Shown here: positions 46,101 through 54,300 of the stretch, one piece after another
Position numbering within the stretch: position 1 is the stretch's first letter
How the letters are laid out: every line of letters begins with the position of its first letter
DNA from: Branchiostoma floridae
Lineage: Eukaryota > Chordata > Leptocardii > Amphioxiformes > Branchiostomatidae
Direction of reading: 5' to 3'
NCBI RefSeq assembly: GCF_000003815.2
Contig: NC_049986.1
Span: 5,093,000-5,156,999 of the forward strand
Length of the DNA stretch: 64,000 bases
Position numbers and translations under genes: made by a program
The notes under the pieces: model-generated
Database searches by the model: none
Told to the model about the DNA's origin: nothing
Seen by the model: only the letters and a program-made list of their open reading frames with translations

Positions 46101-48257
46101 GGACTGTACGTTCTTGTGGTGGTGTCGGCCCCTTTTCCTTCAGTGTGTCTTCGCGGGGGCGTTCTTGTGCACGCGTGATGGCGTCGTCCAGTAGGGCTTC
46201 TTCATAGCCCCTTTGCTGGAAGTGTTGCCGGAATTCTGCAGCCTTTTCCTTGAATCTGGGTGTGCTTGAGCAGATGCGTCTTAGACGTAGGAACTGACCG
46301 TAGGGAATCCCCTGCTTGCAGTGTTTGGGATGGGAAGAGTTTCTGAGTAGGTACTGGTGCTTATCTGTCGGTTTGGTGTAGAGGTCTGTTGTAATTTCCC
46401 CCTCCGAAATGATGACGGTGACGTCTAGGAAGTTGATCGAGGTTTTGGATGTTTCCACTGTGAACTTAATTGTCCTGTGGGCTTCGTTAAGGTCCTGGAT
46501 GAAGGCCTTTAATTCTTCCTCTGATCTTGTCCAGACTGCGAAGATGTCATCGATGTACCTCCACCATATCCATGGTCTTGGGGTTCTTTTGTAAACATGT
46601 CGTTCTTCGAAGTTCCCCATGAATATATTGGCGTAGGATGGGGCCACTCTTGTACCCATAGCCGTGCCTTGGATCTGGATGTAATGTTACCACCACGAGT
46701 ACGATGGTTGCCACGGTTATATTATCCACGTATAAGACTAGAAATGACCGTTTTTGTGACGCTGTACAGTTTTTCTGGCTTCCTAAAGAAACAAGAAAGG
46801 GTTGTTGACTGCTATTTGTATCCCACCTTGCTCAACAAAATGTTGTACAGAAATGTCTGTACCAAACGTTACCATTGTTCGATGCTGTCTAAGCTTTCTA
46901 TCTGACCTGGTGTAAAAAAAGCTGCCCACTTTTCAAATGTCCCTTGGGAGATCCACTTATACCTAAATGATGTAGTCAATAAGGTGAGTCCTTTAGAAGA
47001 AAACAGCGTTAAGTCAACAAACGTTACCGGTAACGTTTGTTACATGCCCTGTAATGCATTACCAATGGGACCGAAAGTAATAAGTTGCCATTTTTTGGCT
47101 ATGGTTGAAAGAGGAATCTTCCTAAAGAACCAGGTAGTTTTCACTGAAAATAAAGCCGATTTATTTTTGCGACCAGAAAAATGCCATTTTCGACATTTCA
47201 ATGAGAACGAGTGATATACATGTAGCATAGGATGTCAGTGTCTGTAGTGTGTGGGTACATAAACTAGGGATGTGCACCAGTACCCAGTACTGGTGCAGTA
47301 CCGTAAAACTCATCTAGGTACAGGTAGCGTCCTTTGTCCAATGTACTGGGACATCAAATTGTGTCGACACTGTACTTCAATGCAAATAACAAGGATAGGA
47401 TAAGACAATACGGAAACATAGTAACTACATAAAGGCATGAGACATGAAATTTCGTGTATGTGTAAGTATAATGTATTTTTTGCATATACAAGGACAACTC
47501 AATGCAGCAAGGTCTTTGCTAGTTCATCGATCAGTCCCCACCTCCGCCATACCAGGCTCAAGTTCATTCCACTCCCTGATGGAATGAGGGAAGACTGAGA
47601 GCCTGTAGTAGTAGTTGGATTTTCTCGTCATGTATGTCAGGTCAAGGGACTAGGTAGGTAGGTAGGTAGGTATGTCAGGTTGAGAGTGTGCAGCAGGAGT
47701 TCCTGTGACCAGTCTGAAGGCAACCTTTGTACCTGGTACATGTACCTGTACCTGATGTACATATCCCATGTACAAACTGTCACATTCAATGTTGACAACT
47801 TTTCAAAGATTTGTGCAATGCTTCACATTAGACTTTTTTTGCTGTTAAACTATTCTAACTGTAATTAAATGTTGTGTCAGTACATACAGTCTCTGTGTAT
47901 GTTACAGTAGACTGTTCTCATGAAGTGATGAGAATCGTGTAGTAAGATTGTGGGTGGCTGCCTGCATCATCACTGGCAGGTGAAGTGCAGGGCACATTTG
48001 GTTTCATATCGCAAATAAATCTGGCTAAATCTTTGTCACAATTGAGTTTTTATGACTTTGTCTGTATCCTGACAGTCCCTGTTGTTGTGCTGTCCTGCCT
48101 ACAGGAGGTTGTGCTGTGTTTTGTGGTGAGACCAGCAGACATGACTGAGGAGGAGCAAACCTCTCCCAGCTGCATCTCCAGGTTCAGAGTTCAGGAGGTG
48201 GTGATGAAGCGATGGGTGTCATCTCAGGAGCGGGAAGAGCACCAAGATGACCACTGA
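28041..48257 (+). CDS. TSEN2: TSEN2, tRNA-splicing endonuclease catalytic subunit (first exon cut by a gap)
   Basis: TSEN2/Sen2 cleaves the 5' splice site of intron-containing pre-tRNAs within the TSEN2-34-15-54 complex. Exons: 28041 to somewhere inside the N run at 28153-28252; 41245-41440; 41716-42198; 42580-42806; 44071-44228; 48105-48257 (TGA 48255-48257). From 41245 on the exons give 404 aa with consistent phases. Exon 1 adds at least 37, so the total is close to the human 465 aa. The catalytic triad is present: Tyr and His in the YWKGPSFYH block (same eight-residue spacing as human Y369/H377) and Lys at the junction HVGK-EVVLCFV. The C-terminus has VQEVVMKRWVSSQER, as in human. Intron 1 is about 13 kb and full of repeats; the last intron holds a PLE. 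Confidence 0.92.
28153..28252. other. Scaffold gap (100 N)
   Basis: A run of exactly 100 N, a conventional unknown-length gap. It hides the 3' end and donor of TSEN2 exon 1. Confidence 0.99.
28340..28455 (+). mobile_element. tRNA-derived SINE fragment
   Basis: Has a tRNA-like B box (GGTTCGATTCC at about 28387) with a weaker A-box-like GTGGCGACGGTGATAGCG upstream, followed by the tail GTTTTCTTTCTGTTCTTACT then CGCCCCTCT. The same tail goes with a tRNA-like head at 39877-40046, which supports a SINE family. Confidence 0.5.
28610..28715. repeat. Short GTGAGGCATGC(T/C)GGGA repeats
   Basis: GTGAGGCATGCTGGGA and GTGAGGCATGCCGGGA recur three times, then in altered form, mixed with CGCCATGTTG. Bridges the SINE and the 163-bp array. 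Confidence 0.7.
28715..30645. repeat. 163-bp satellite array, about 12 units
   Basis: The anchor GATGTGTTAACGAT recurs at 28851, 29013, 29176, 29339, 29502, 29665, 29817, 29965, 30023, 30188, 30351 and 30506. The usual step is 163 bp, with one 58-bp short unit. The unit contains ACTTGTCGGAAAGACATGTA, GGGACGACAGCCGCACAAC and an (AAC)n-ATGGCCATGGG segment. Units with TTTTCAAGAAGG occur twice, which suggests a higher-order duplication. Open frames here are incidental. In TSEN2 intron 1. Confidence 0.92.
30842..31391. other. Scaffold gap (550 N)
   Basis: 550 N in TSEN2 intron 1 just past the 163-bp satellite array. Reading frames that span it are artefacts. Confidence 0.99.
31392..32274. other. 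TSEN2 intron 1, stretch without supported gene
   Basis: Between the large gap and the outer inverted arm. Overlapping frames of 88-99 codons at 31859-32168 are open on both strands and end in a (CA)n run. No known domain, splice context or codon pattern favours either strand. Confidence 0.5.
34455..34985 (-). pseudogene. Decayed LINE reverse transcriptase, C-terminal part
   Basis: Minus-strand peptides in shifted frames include KVDRRIGKATCSRSKTRVLE, then KTKMEGYAACVIGTL, RMNAFLVRCICRFLRI and YGEVGSLVRLSSEDIYKRDW. The order DSRIGKA ... K...Y.ACV...L ... L..FH.RC.RRIL ... is the end of the RT domain of common endonuclease-type LINEs. Interrupted by frameshifts; no YADD core was found. Confidence 0.55.
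35545..37520. repeat. AT-rich minisatellite, 33-bp unit with a 39-bp variant
   Basis: The unit is AAGTCGAAACCAAGTAAAAA plus GATTTTTAAAAAT. A second form replaces CCAAG with a T-run and TATAG. About 55-60 units. A short inverted fragment is at 38697-38750. Minus-strand frames give FDLFLKIFLLG-type repeats and are not genes. Confidence 0.92.
39491..41244. other. Last part of TSEN2 intron 1
   Basis: Apart from the SINE (39877-40046) I see no gene. There is a palindrome AAATGCCTGAAAGGCATTT next to the SINE at 40047 and an ATT-rich stretch at 40765-40850. AACAAGAGTTTGGAGACCTC at 40988 is a short motif met elsewhere in the window. Confidence 0.5.
39877..40046 (-). mobile_element. tRNA-derived SINE
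   Basis: On the minus strand, A box TGGCTCGATCGGTTA (40032-40046), B box GGGTTCGATTCCT (39991-40003), then TTTCTTTCTGTTCTACTCG and CCCCTCTTGTC. An inverted copy of the tail (TTTCTTTCTGTTCTTACTCG) lies at 39870-39889. No functional tRNA fold. Confidence 0.6.
41245..41440 (+). CDS. TSEN2: TSEN2 exon 2
   Basis: The acceptor ATAG ends at 41244 and the donor is GTAATA at 41441. It encodes RFLGDCVVVTDLKEMTMLYT and NGFFGKG, corresponding to the human segment around [21 protein letters not shown] in the N-terminal domain. The tail is less conserved and basic. The first two bases complete a codon begun in exon 1. Confidence 0.85.
41716..42198 (+). CDS. TSEN2: TSEN2 exon 3: variable acidic linker
   Basis: The reading frame is fixed by exon 2 (AG-A) and exon 4 (AG-A) and is open for 483 nt. 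The peptide is Ser/Gln/Glu-rich, low in hydrophobic residues, and begins VEETSTADDGMEGG. It takes the place of the poorly conserved human linker of about 170 residues between the N-terminal and catalytic domains. Assigned by position and phase rather than similarity. Confidence 0.8.
42580..42806 (+). CDS. TSEN2: TSEN2 exon 4: start of endonuclease domain
   Basis: Encodes [20 protein letters not shown], nearly identical to the human [20 protein letters not shown], then YHYLRSKGWVPRAGVKYGA. The acceptor CCTCAG ends at 42579 and the donor GTGAGT starts at 42807. The exon ends inside a codon (TGG-G). Confidence 0.93.
43868..43986. mobile_element. Short intact MITE of the TGTAAATGCATTT family
   Basis: About 119 bp with inverted ends ACTGTAAATGCATTTAAG and CTTAAATGCATTTACTGT. 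In TSEN2 intron 4, just upstream of the exon 5 acceptor region. The smallest and cleanest copy of the family here. Confidence 0.7.
44071..44228 (+). CDS. TSEN2: TSEN2 exon 5: catalytic Tyr and His
   Basis: Follows a TTGTCTGCAG acceptor and encodes VLYWKGPSFYHSSYSVV, with the catalytic Tyr and the His eight residues later. It ends HVGK, whose Lys is the third triad residue. Donor at 44229 (GTGAATTC). Confidence 0.93.
44607..44652 (-). ncRNA. Hammerhead-ribozyme-like motif at the 3' end of PLE 1
   Basis: On the minus strand CTGATGA, an extra A, GACTTTT..AAAAGGTC stem, GAAA, C, a CGGT-AA-ACCG hairpin and TTG. The canonical core residues CTGATGA and GAAA are intact. It differs in sequence but not in layout from the CTGACGA-type motifs at 19474, 55762 and 62622. 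Confidence 0.45.
44735..45100 (-). repeat. Array of CCAATCAG boxes within PLE 1
   Basis: GCCAATCAG occurs about nine times (near 44739, 44782, 44812, 44851, 44880, 44921, 44944, 44988, 45091) plus one CCAATAAG (45051), in alternating contexts ending AGAGT or AGCTTA. CCAATCAG is the classic NF-Y/CCAAT-box sequence. Whether it works as a promoter is unknown. Confidence 0.7.
45446..46690 (-). pseudogene. PLE 1 reverse transcriptase / GIY-YIG polyprotein, broken
   Basis: The RT portion begins IQGTAMGTRVAPSYANIFMG and includes the catalytic WWRYIDDIFAVW, then the primer-grip-like INFLDVTV. A one-base frame change near 45890-45930 passes to the second frame, which reads PCGRNKCSTCTHIKK, then IVYLIQCKKCGLQYVGETKQ (the GIY-YIG core with its linker cysteines) and ends GLNQES. 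The N-terminal RT motifs are missing. The enzyme copies its RNA and nicks target DNA, but this copy cannot be active. Confidence 0.85.
47016..47041. repeat. Perfect 26-bp palindrome
   Basis: AACAAACGTTACC followed at once by its reverse complement GGTAACGTTTGTT. The half-site ACAAACGTTACC also occurs at 44556 and a close form at 46863, on both sides of PLE 1. Confidence 0.8.
47652..47676. repeat. (GTAG)n microsatellite
   Basis: A short run of TAGG units in TSEN2 intron 5. Confidence 0.8.
48105..48257 (+). CDS. TSEN2: TSEN2 last exon
   Basis: The acceptor CTACAG ends at 48104. It encodes EVVLCFVVRPADMTEEEQ, then CISRFRVQEVVMKRWVSSQE and an acidic end EEHQDDH, like the human ..RSDQDDL terminus. 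TGA at 48255. A possible ATTAAA polyadenylation signal lies at 48365. Confidence 0.93.
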   Translation, partial: EVVLCFVVRPADMTEEEQTSPSCISRFRVQEVVMKRWVSSQEREEHQDDH

Positions 48258-50768
48258 TTGGACCAGGGTTGCAGCTAGCACCCGTCCTTCCATCTGTTGA
48301 ATTTTTCGGCTGGGGATGGAAAATTTCTTACCCATTCCATCCTCGGGGACAGGCAAAAGTTGATATTAAAGCTCACTCACTCACTATCCGTCATTTGATT
48401 ATCCTGCTGCTGGAATAAGATATAAAAAAATGAAAGTTTTCACCAGAACAGAAACTGCCGTTGAACTGCTTAGTCTACCAGCAAAATTTACATAGGAATA
48501 CAGCATTTCAAACATACATCTTAAAAAGCAAGAAATAGCGTTTAAAGGGTCTAAATTTTTTGAGGGAGCATGTCCCCAGATCCCCCTAGGAACGTTGCGC
48601 CTTTGATAGAATTTGCATTCAAAATCGCGGAGACGGAAAATGATTTCAGGCTGGCTACAACCCTGGCCTGGATTGTCCTTACTATGCAGTTGTTTGCTGT
48701 CTAATAGATACTAGTATCACTCAGTCTTATGGATAGCTGAATCAAGTATCAGAATTGTCCGTGCCAAAAACACATCAACATCAAATCGTGAGGGCAAAAG
48801 TCAAGTGTATTTTGCAGCTTTATTTATGGACAATAATGAAGCTATGAGGTATCTATTATTGTTTATTTATAATATTGACTCCTGGATAGCCCGATTTAGT
48901 TTTGACAAACTGATTTTCATCGGGCCCAGGTACACATAGAAGGAAGTAAAATAGAAAATAAATAGATATACACAACAGAACATATAAGTACAAATAAGAC
49001 ATGAAAGAAGGTGGACAAATCAAAATCATGGGACAATGCCAGGATATTTTATTAGATTGTTTAATCTGATATAAACAAGAGTTAGGAGACCTGCATAAGC
49101 TTAAATTTCATTTACATTTGATATGCAAATTAGTTAAGAGTTTGGAGACTTGGAGAGTTTAAACCATAAGTTTAACATTCCTGCAATGCAACAACAACAA
49201 AAATATTAGTTGTGCTACATTCCTCAGAAAGCCCTGCCAGTCAATATGGCAGCAGCCTACGTACATATGATGCAACATCTGTCATTATAGAACTTTGGTA
49301 ATGGTAACATTCCTTTATGCTCACCACTGGATGCAGAAGTTGGGCAATGAGACACCTGTGCACGCAGACTTTTCACTATAACGGCTACTGAAACTTACCA
49401 CCAAGGAATTATGCCATTAAAGTTTATCAATGTTGCAAATTAGGACAATATTTGACATCTGTAAATGTCCTATCAGCCAAACATTACATCAGTTCTTTGC
49501 ATTTGGTCAGATTATGGATAACAACAAAATTATAGACTTTCCTCATTAATCACGCAATGTAAGTCATAATTTGCATCTCATTACTGTTATACCTCACTTC
49601 ACCCCCGGAAGGAAAACCCACTGGATTTCAAAAGTCAGAGACATTATCAACTACATGTTAATTGGGCCTCTCATTTCTTTTGACGGGCTACAAATGTACC
49701 AAGGGTGTGGTCATCTTCAACTCAACTCAGTCACTCATAAAAACAAATTGAGATACACATCCGTATTTCAATCTCAGGAGGCTATATGCCTTTATCTTTG
49801 TGCCAGATTTCAACTCAATCGATGAATAAATGAGCCTGTTATAGAACCAATGGCATTACTGTTTGAAACCCCCTCGTATTTGCATGCCTAACACCATGAA
49901 CATTTTCTTAACACATACAAAATATACCGTACAATCCATCCGGAGGGTCTAAAGTTTTCATTACTACAAATATCGAGAGACACAGACAAACGAAAAACTA
50001 TTCCTCCATTTTTCTTGGAGAATGAGATACAAAAAACGTTACCTGGCATACATGTATCAGTAACATATCAACTCCCATAATTCCATAACACCGTCACATG
50101 AGATAACATACATAAATCTATAGTGTTTGAAAAATGCAGCATCAGTAATCCTAAAGTATATGTATATACTTTAGATATTTAGGTGTTTAGGACAATCTTG
50201 AGAGGGCCTCTATAAGACCTTTTTCATGTAGCGGTATTATGGCACCCGGTGGAATTATGCGAGTCAGATCAAAATTCAGAGAAAATACAGAGAAAAGAAT
50301 TGCACTGTAGAGGGTGCCCTGCAAATCAAATCAAAGCTCTGCAAAGTCAGAATGTTTTCTGAAGGTTTAAAAATGTTGTTCCCAAAGGTTTGAGCGCACT
50401 TCCAGCTTTTGACAGTAGACTAAAAAATTGTGATGAAAAAACTGTGCAACTGCTACTCTAAGTAAAAGCGTTTTTCAACTGCTACTTCCAAAAGCGCGGA
50501 AACCACACAGGCCAAAGGCTTTCAGGGAAAAGTCGTTTGGAAATGGTCGCACAGATAATTATATCTGTCACTATCACACTCAGAAGTGTCCTTGCTAAAA
50601 TGTACATAGAAGTACATGCTAGACTATGCGCCCCCTGTCCCTGGAAACAGTGTTTGGGCGTATCAAGTTACCAGGTCTTTGTTCTACTGTAACTTGTACA
50701 TGTAAGTGAAGGGTAACGTAAGAGACCGCTGCAGTAGGCCGGACCAGTCCGTATAACTGCGTCCAGTC
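48258..50768. other. Intergenic region between TSEN2 and calpain
   Basis: No supported ORF. Starts with the TSEN2 3' UTR (possible ATTAAA at 48365) and ends in the calpain 5' region, which turns GC-rich from about 50690. Holds a few short interspersed motifs (AACAAGAGTTAGGAGACCTG near 49074), but no element with clear ends was found. Confidence 0.6.
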
Positions 50769-51380
50769 ATGGGTTGTGGCGCGTCTGCTCCAGTCCGACG
50801 GGACCACTGGGCCCCCAATGCGGTGCATGGGAATAAAGCCCAGGGGAGAGCCAGCAGCTGGGCTCCCCCGCCCCCCGGGTACGCCCCTAACCAGGGGAAC
50901 GTCCAGTACGTAAGATGGCAGCCCCAGGGCCACACAGCCCCTCCACCCCAGTGGCTACATGCAGGCATCGCTCCACCCAGGGGACGGCCCCAGGTAGGCC
51001 CGGGACAGCGACCTCCTTACGTGCCGTTCCCAAACTTTGTGGCACCCCGTCCACCCCCGGGCAGGAAGCCGTTAGACCACGGCGAAGTGTCGCCAGGTCA
51101 CCTCCAACCTGGGCAGAAAATCCGCCCGCGGCCGCAGAAAATCCGCCCGCGGCCGAGGCCGCGTCCGCCGAGAAAAGAGAGATACTCACCGCCGAGAAAA
51201 GAGAGATACTCACCGCCGAGAAAAGAGAGATACTCACCGCCGAGAAAAGAGAGAGACACACCGCCGAGAAGAGACTCACCGCCGAGAAAAGAGAGAGACT
51301 CACCCCCTCCCTCACGGCCCGAAACCCCAGTGGTCGTAGAGGCTCCACCAGAGAGAGTACACGTCAAAGCAGCCACACAG
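50769..51380 (+). CDS. Calpain exon 1: myristoylation-type N-terminus and Pro/Arg repeats
   Basis: The ATG at 50769 gives MGCGASAPV, with Gly2, Cys3 and Ser6 as in N-myristoylated and palmitoylated proteins. There follow about 110 residues rich in Pro, Gly and Gln, then KIRPRP repeats and tandem eight-residue repeats PPRKERYS (24-bp DNA unit, about 51167-51300), shifting to PPRKERD. The whole is low-complexity and probably disordered. Other frames stay open here only because of the GC-rich repeats. Donor GTACGA at 51381. Confidence 0.85.
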
Positions 51381-54300
51381 GTACGAATAGAAAGAAAAAT
51401 CAGCATGTTCACGGTAATCATCAACCATTAACCTTGCTTCAACCCAATTAAAGAACGAATCATTTTTTGCAATGTAACACAAGCAGGCCCTAGTGTTAAC
51501 CTGGGCAGGTGTTTGTGTTGTTACTTAGGTGACAGCTGGTGTCACGTTTCACCACACCCATGTTTCTTATCCTTCAAACAATGTGAACCACAACCGATGA
51601 TTGGATGTGTTATAACTGTTGCTGACTATCTATGACATCTAGTCAACAGAAAATCAAGTAATCATTGTAAACAGTTGTGACGCCAACTAAGCAAAATCGT
51701 ACCCCCCCCCCCCCAAAAAAAAAACAGTTACCAGTGGTCCGAACATAGACAGCAATAGGACTGGTATAGAATGATAATAATGTAGTCGGCCAGCCAAAGG
51801 AGTCAGTGCGCGACCGACTCCCTTAGCATACTACTCACTTTATTTGTCCAATTTCTACTATTTGGCCGCCGATCCGTGGAGCCTGGTAGAGACTACACAA
51901 AATGTATTTTACTAATACTAAAGCTTATTGACTGTCACGGGGGCGAGTCGAAAATCAACGTAAGTGGTTTTCTAAGTATGGCACAAAGGTAATGGATATA
52001 AAGTCAATATCATCGAGACTGAAATATCTTCATTAGTTGGTTTGTTCTTCTTACGAGCCACTGCCTTGATTTCAAGACGACCTCCCATTAGAAGTCCGCT
52101 GAAGCGAACAATATTACAATGGAGTGTCAATGAAAACTCCTTGACTCACTTACAACTATCATACTAGACAAACTACATATGTATCAAAATGCAGATCCTT
52201 AGAAGTCACATTTTTCATTTCTGAAATCCAGTCAGTTTCTTTTTTTCGTTGCTGGAGTGGAGTGAGTTATTGGTGAATTCATATCGGTCACCAGGGTCCT
52301 GAATGTGCGTTGTGTTCTTGAAGACTGCTTCCCTATAAACTGAGAGAAACGAAAAGAGGAAGTGTTGGTAGTTCAGAAATAAACATTGGCATTTAACCGA
52401 CTTGTAATAGTAGCTGTTAAAGATGAATTTCGTTTTGTAATGTCTTGCCCTAAATTTGATACATATAGCGTAGTCAGAAAATCATAGATACACTCAATTG
52501 CGCCCAAGCATGCCAAGTGTCGCTTTTAAAATTACCTTGTACACTGACCGATATTTTTCGTATGCTGTAATCACATCCGACTCCTACATATATATGTCTA
52601 CCTACGTGCATGTGTGATAGAACTATTAATAGTTGACAATATCGTCAGGCTCAAAAACAAAATTTTAGCATTCACACTAGCATTTCTTAAAAACATCCGC
52701 ACCGCCGAGAAGCGTGGTGTTAGGTCAGTCCCAGAGCTAGAGCAGATGCAGGGGGAATGTGGGAAACCTTTGGGCACGAAATTCTGAGTGATTCGTCCAC
52801 CGCCCGCCCCCTCCCTCAAATGGACTTTATGAAGCTAATTTACAGGGATCTGGCTTTACCATGCGACTCGGGCACTTCCCCATAACTCCTGAAGGATGAT
52901 CCAATGATTGCGCAGTGTAAATAGTACTAGCAGGACAATAACGGTTAACATATTTCTTTGATATAGTATTATTATTATTATAAAGTGGGCTGATCATCAG
53001 ATTCAGTATTCTTTCTAATAGCAAAGCAGTCCTTGATATATTTGCCTACTAGTTGGGAGTTCTGACAAAGTGGTCAGTAGTTAACGTGAGCTGACGTTCT
53101 TTCCCCCCTTCGTGTAGGAGATGACAGATGTCATTCGGAGTTGCTTGAAGTCCGGTACGCCGTGGGACGACCCTGACTTCCCCGCAGCTCCAAAGACAAT
53201 AGATCATCGCGGCAAGGCTAGCAACAAAATCGAATGGAAGCGACCACAGGTAGGCTGCAGGGATTCGATATTTACCGTCAAGCCATAGACAGACTGGTAA
53301 AGCTAGGGGTACAACCCGGCGTACATGTAATTTGGTCGTACGTTTGTTTTTTGAGGCCACGTCTGAAAACGTTCAGGCAGTAAAGGGCAGGCACGTCGCC
53401 CATACTGGCACGTACGGGGGGGGGGGGGGTGTACGGGTGTGTGTGTATAGAATCCGCAGCCCGATGGCACACAAAGTTTTGCCTGCACGGAAAGTTCTAC
53501 GGCGTGTCTGTGTGCTCCCAAATCCTTCGGATTCCCTACGAGTTCGTACGGAGGCGGTACTTACCACTTACGCGGATCACAAAAGAGTGAAAGCGTTGTC
53601 CACTATTTATTGTACTGCCCTAACTACAACCAACTTAGAAAATCCCTTCTCTGCAATCTTCAAGACCTTTTAACCCTTGATTTGAAAACTTCGTCTGACC
53701 CAGTCTTAACTCAACTTTTACTCAGGGGTTCACCCACTTTACCAACAGAAACAAATACCCATATTATGCAGCTTACACAGACATACATACTCCAGACCAA
53801 CCGTTTTCAATTTGATTGAACGTTTTCCTTTAAAATCTTGTATGTATATATATTTATTTGTTGGATCCGTCACCCCACTGCTGTACTACTATTTTATTTG
53901 ATCTCACATTGTTTTGTCCTTTGTTTATTTCATTTTCAAATGTCCTAGTGGTAAAGTTAATATTAGCTTTGCTAGAGCACATTTACCACTGTGTCTTGTC
54001 TTGTCTTATATGTTTACCAATAAAAAAAAGATTGACCACGTTTTGTCACATAGCACGCATTTGCACGTAGGGCGGGTTGTGCCCCTAGCTTTAGCTTGAC
54101 GTTGCGTACGTAGGAAAACCGTGACCAAGTGGCCCTGAAAACGTGACCACATTCCCTCAAGAGTAATGAACTCCCGAGACTGACGTCTTACTCGTAATCT
54201 AAGAAATTGACCGTGTTCTTTCCTTTGTTGCAAGGCGCTGGTGGACAATCCGCGCCTTCTTGTGCACGGAGTCAGCACGGACGACGTGCGTCAGGGTACG

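Larger units (their letters stand above)
44607..46690 (-). mobile_element. Penelope-like element 1 (5'-truncated, frameshifted)
   Basis: Minus-strand element in TSEN2 intron 5. Contains an RT part (46690-45690), a GIY-YIG endonuclease part (45910-45446), a CCAAT-rich array (45100-44735) and a hammerhead-like motif (44652-44607). The 5' half of RT is absent. Of a different lineage from the element at 60633, judging by its endonuclease. Confidence 0.8.

Noticed and set aside
50887-51451. Long ORFs in other frames over calpain exon 1
   Set aside because: The GC-rich repeat keeps several frames open; only the MGCGAS frame joins in phase to the calpain exons.
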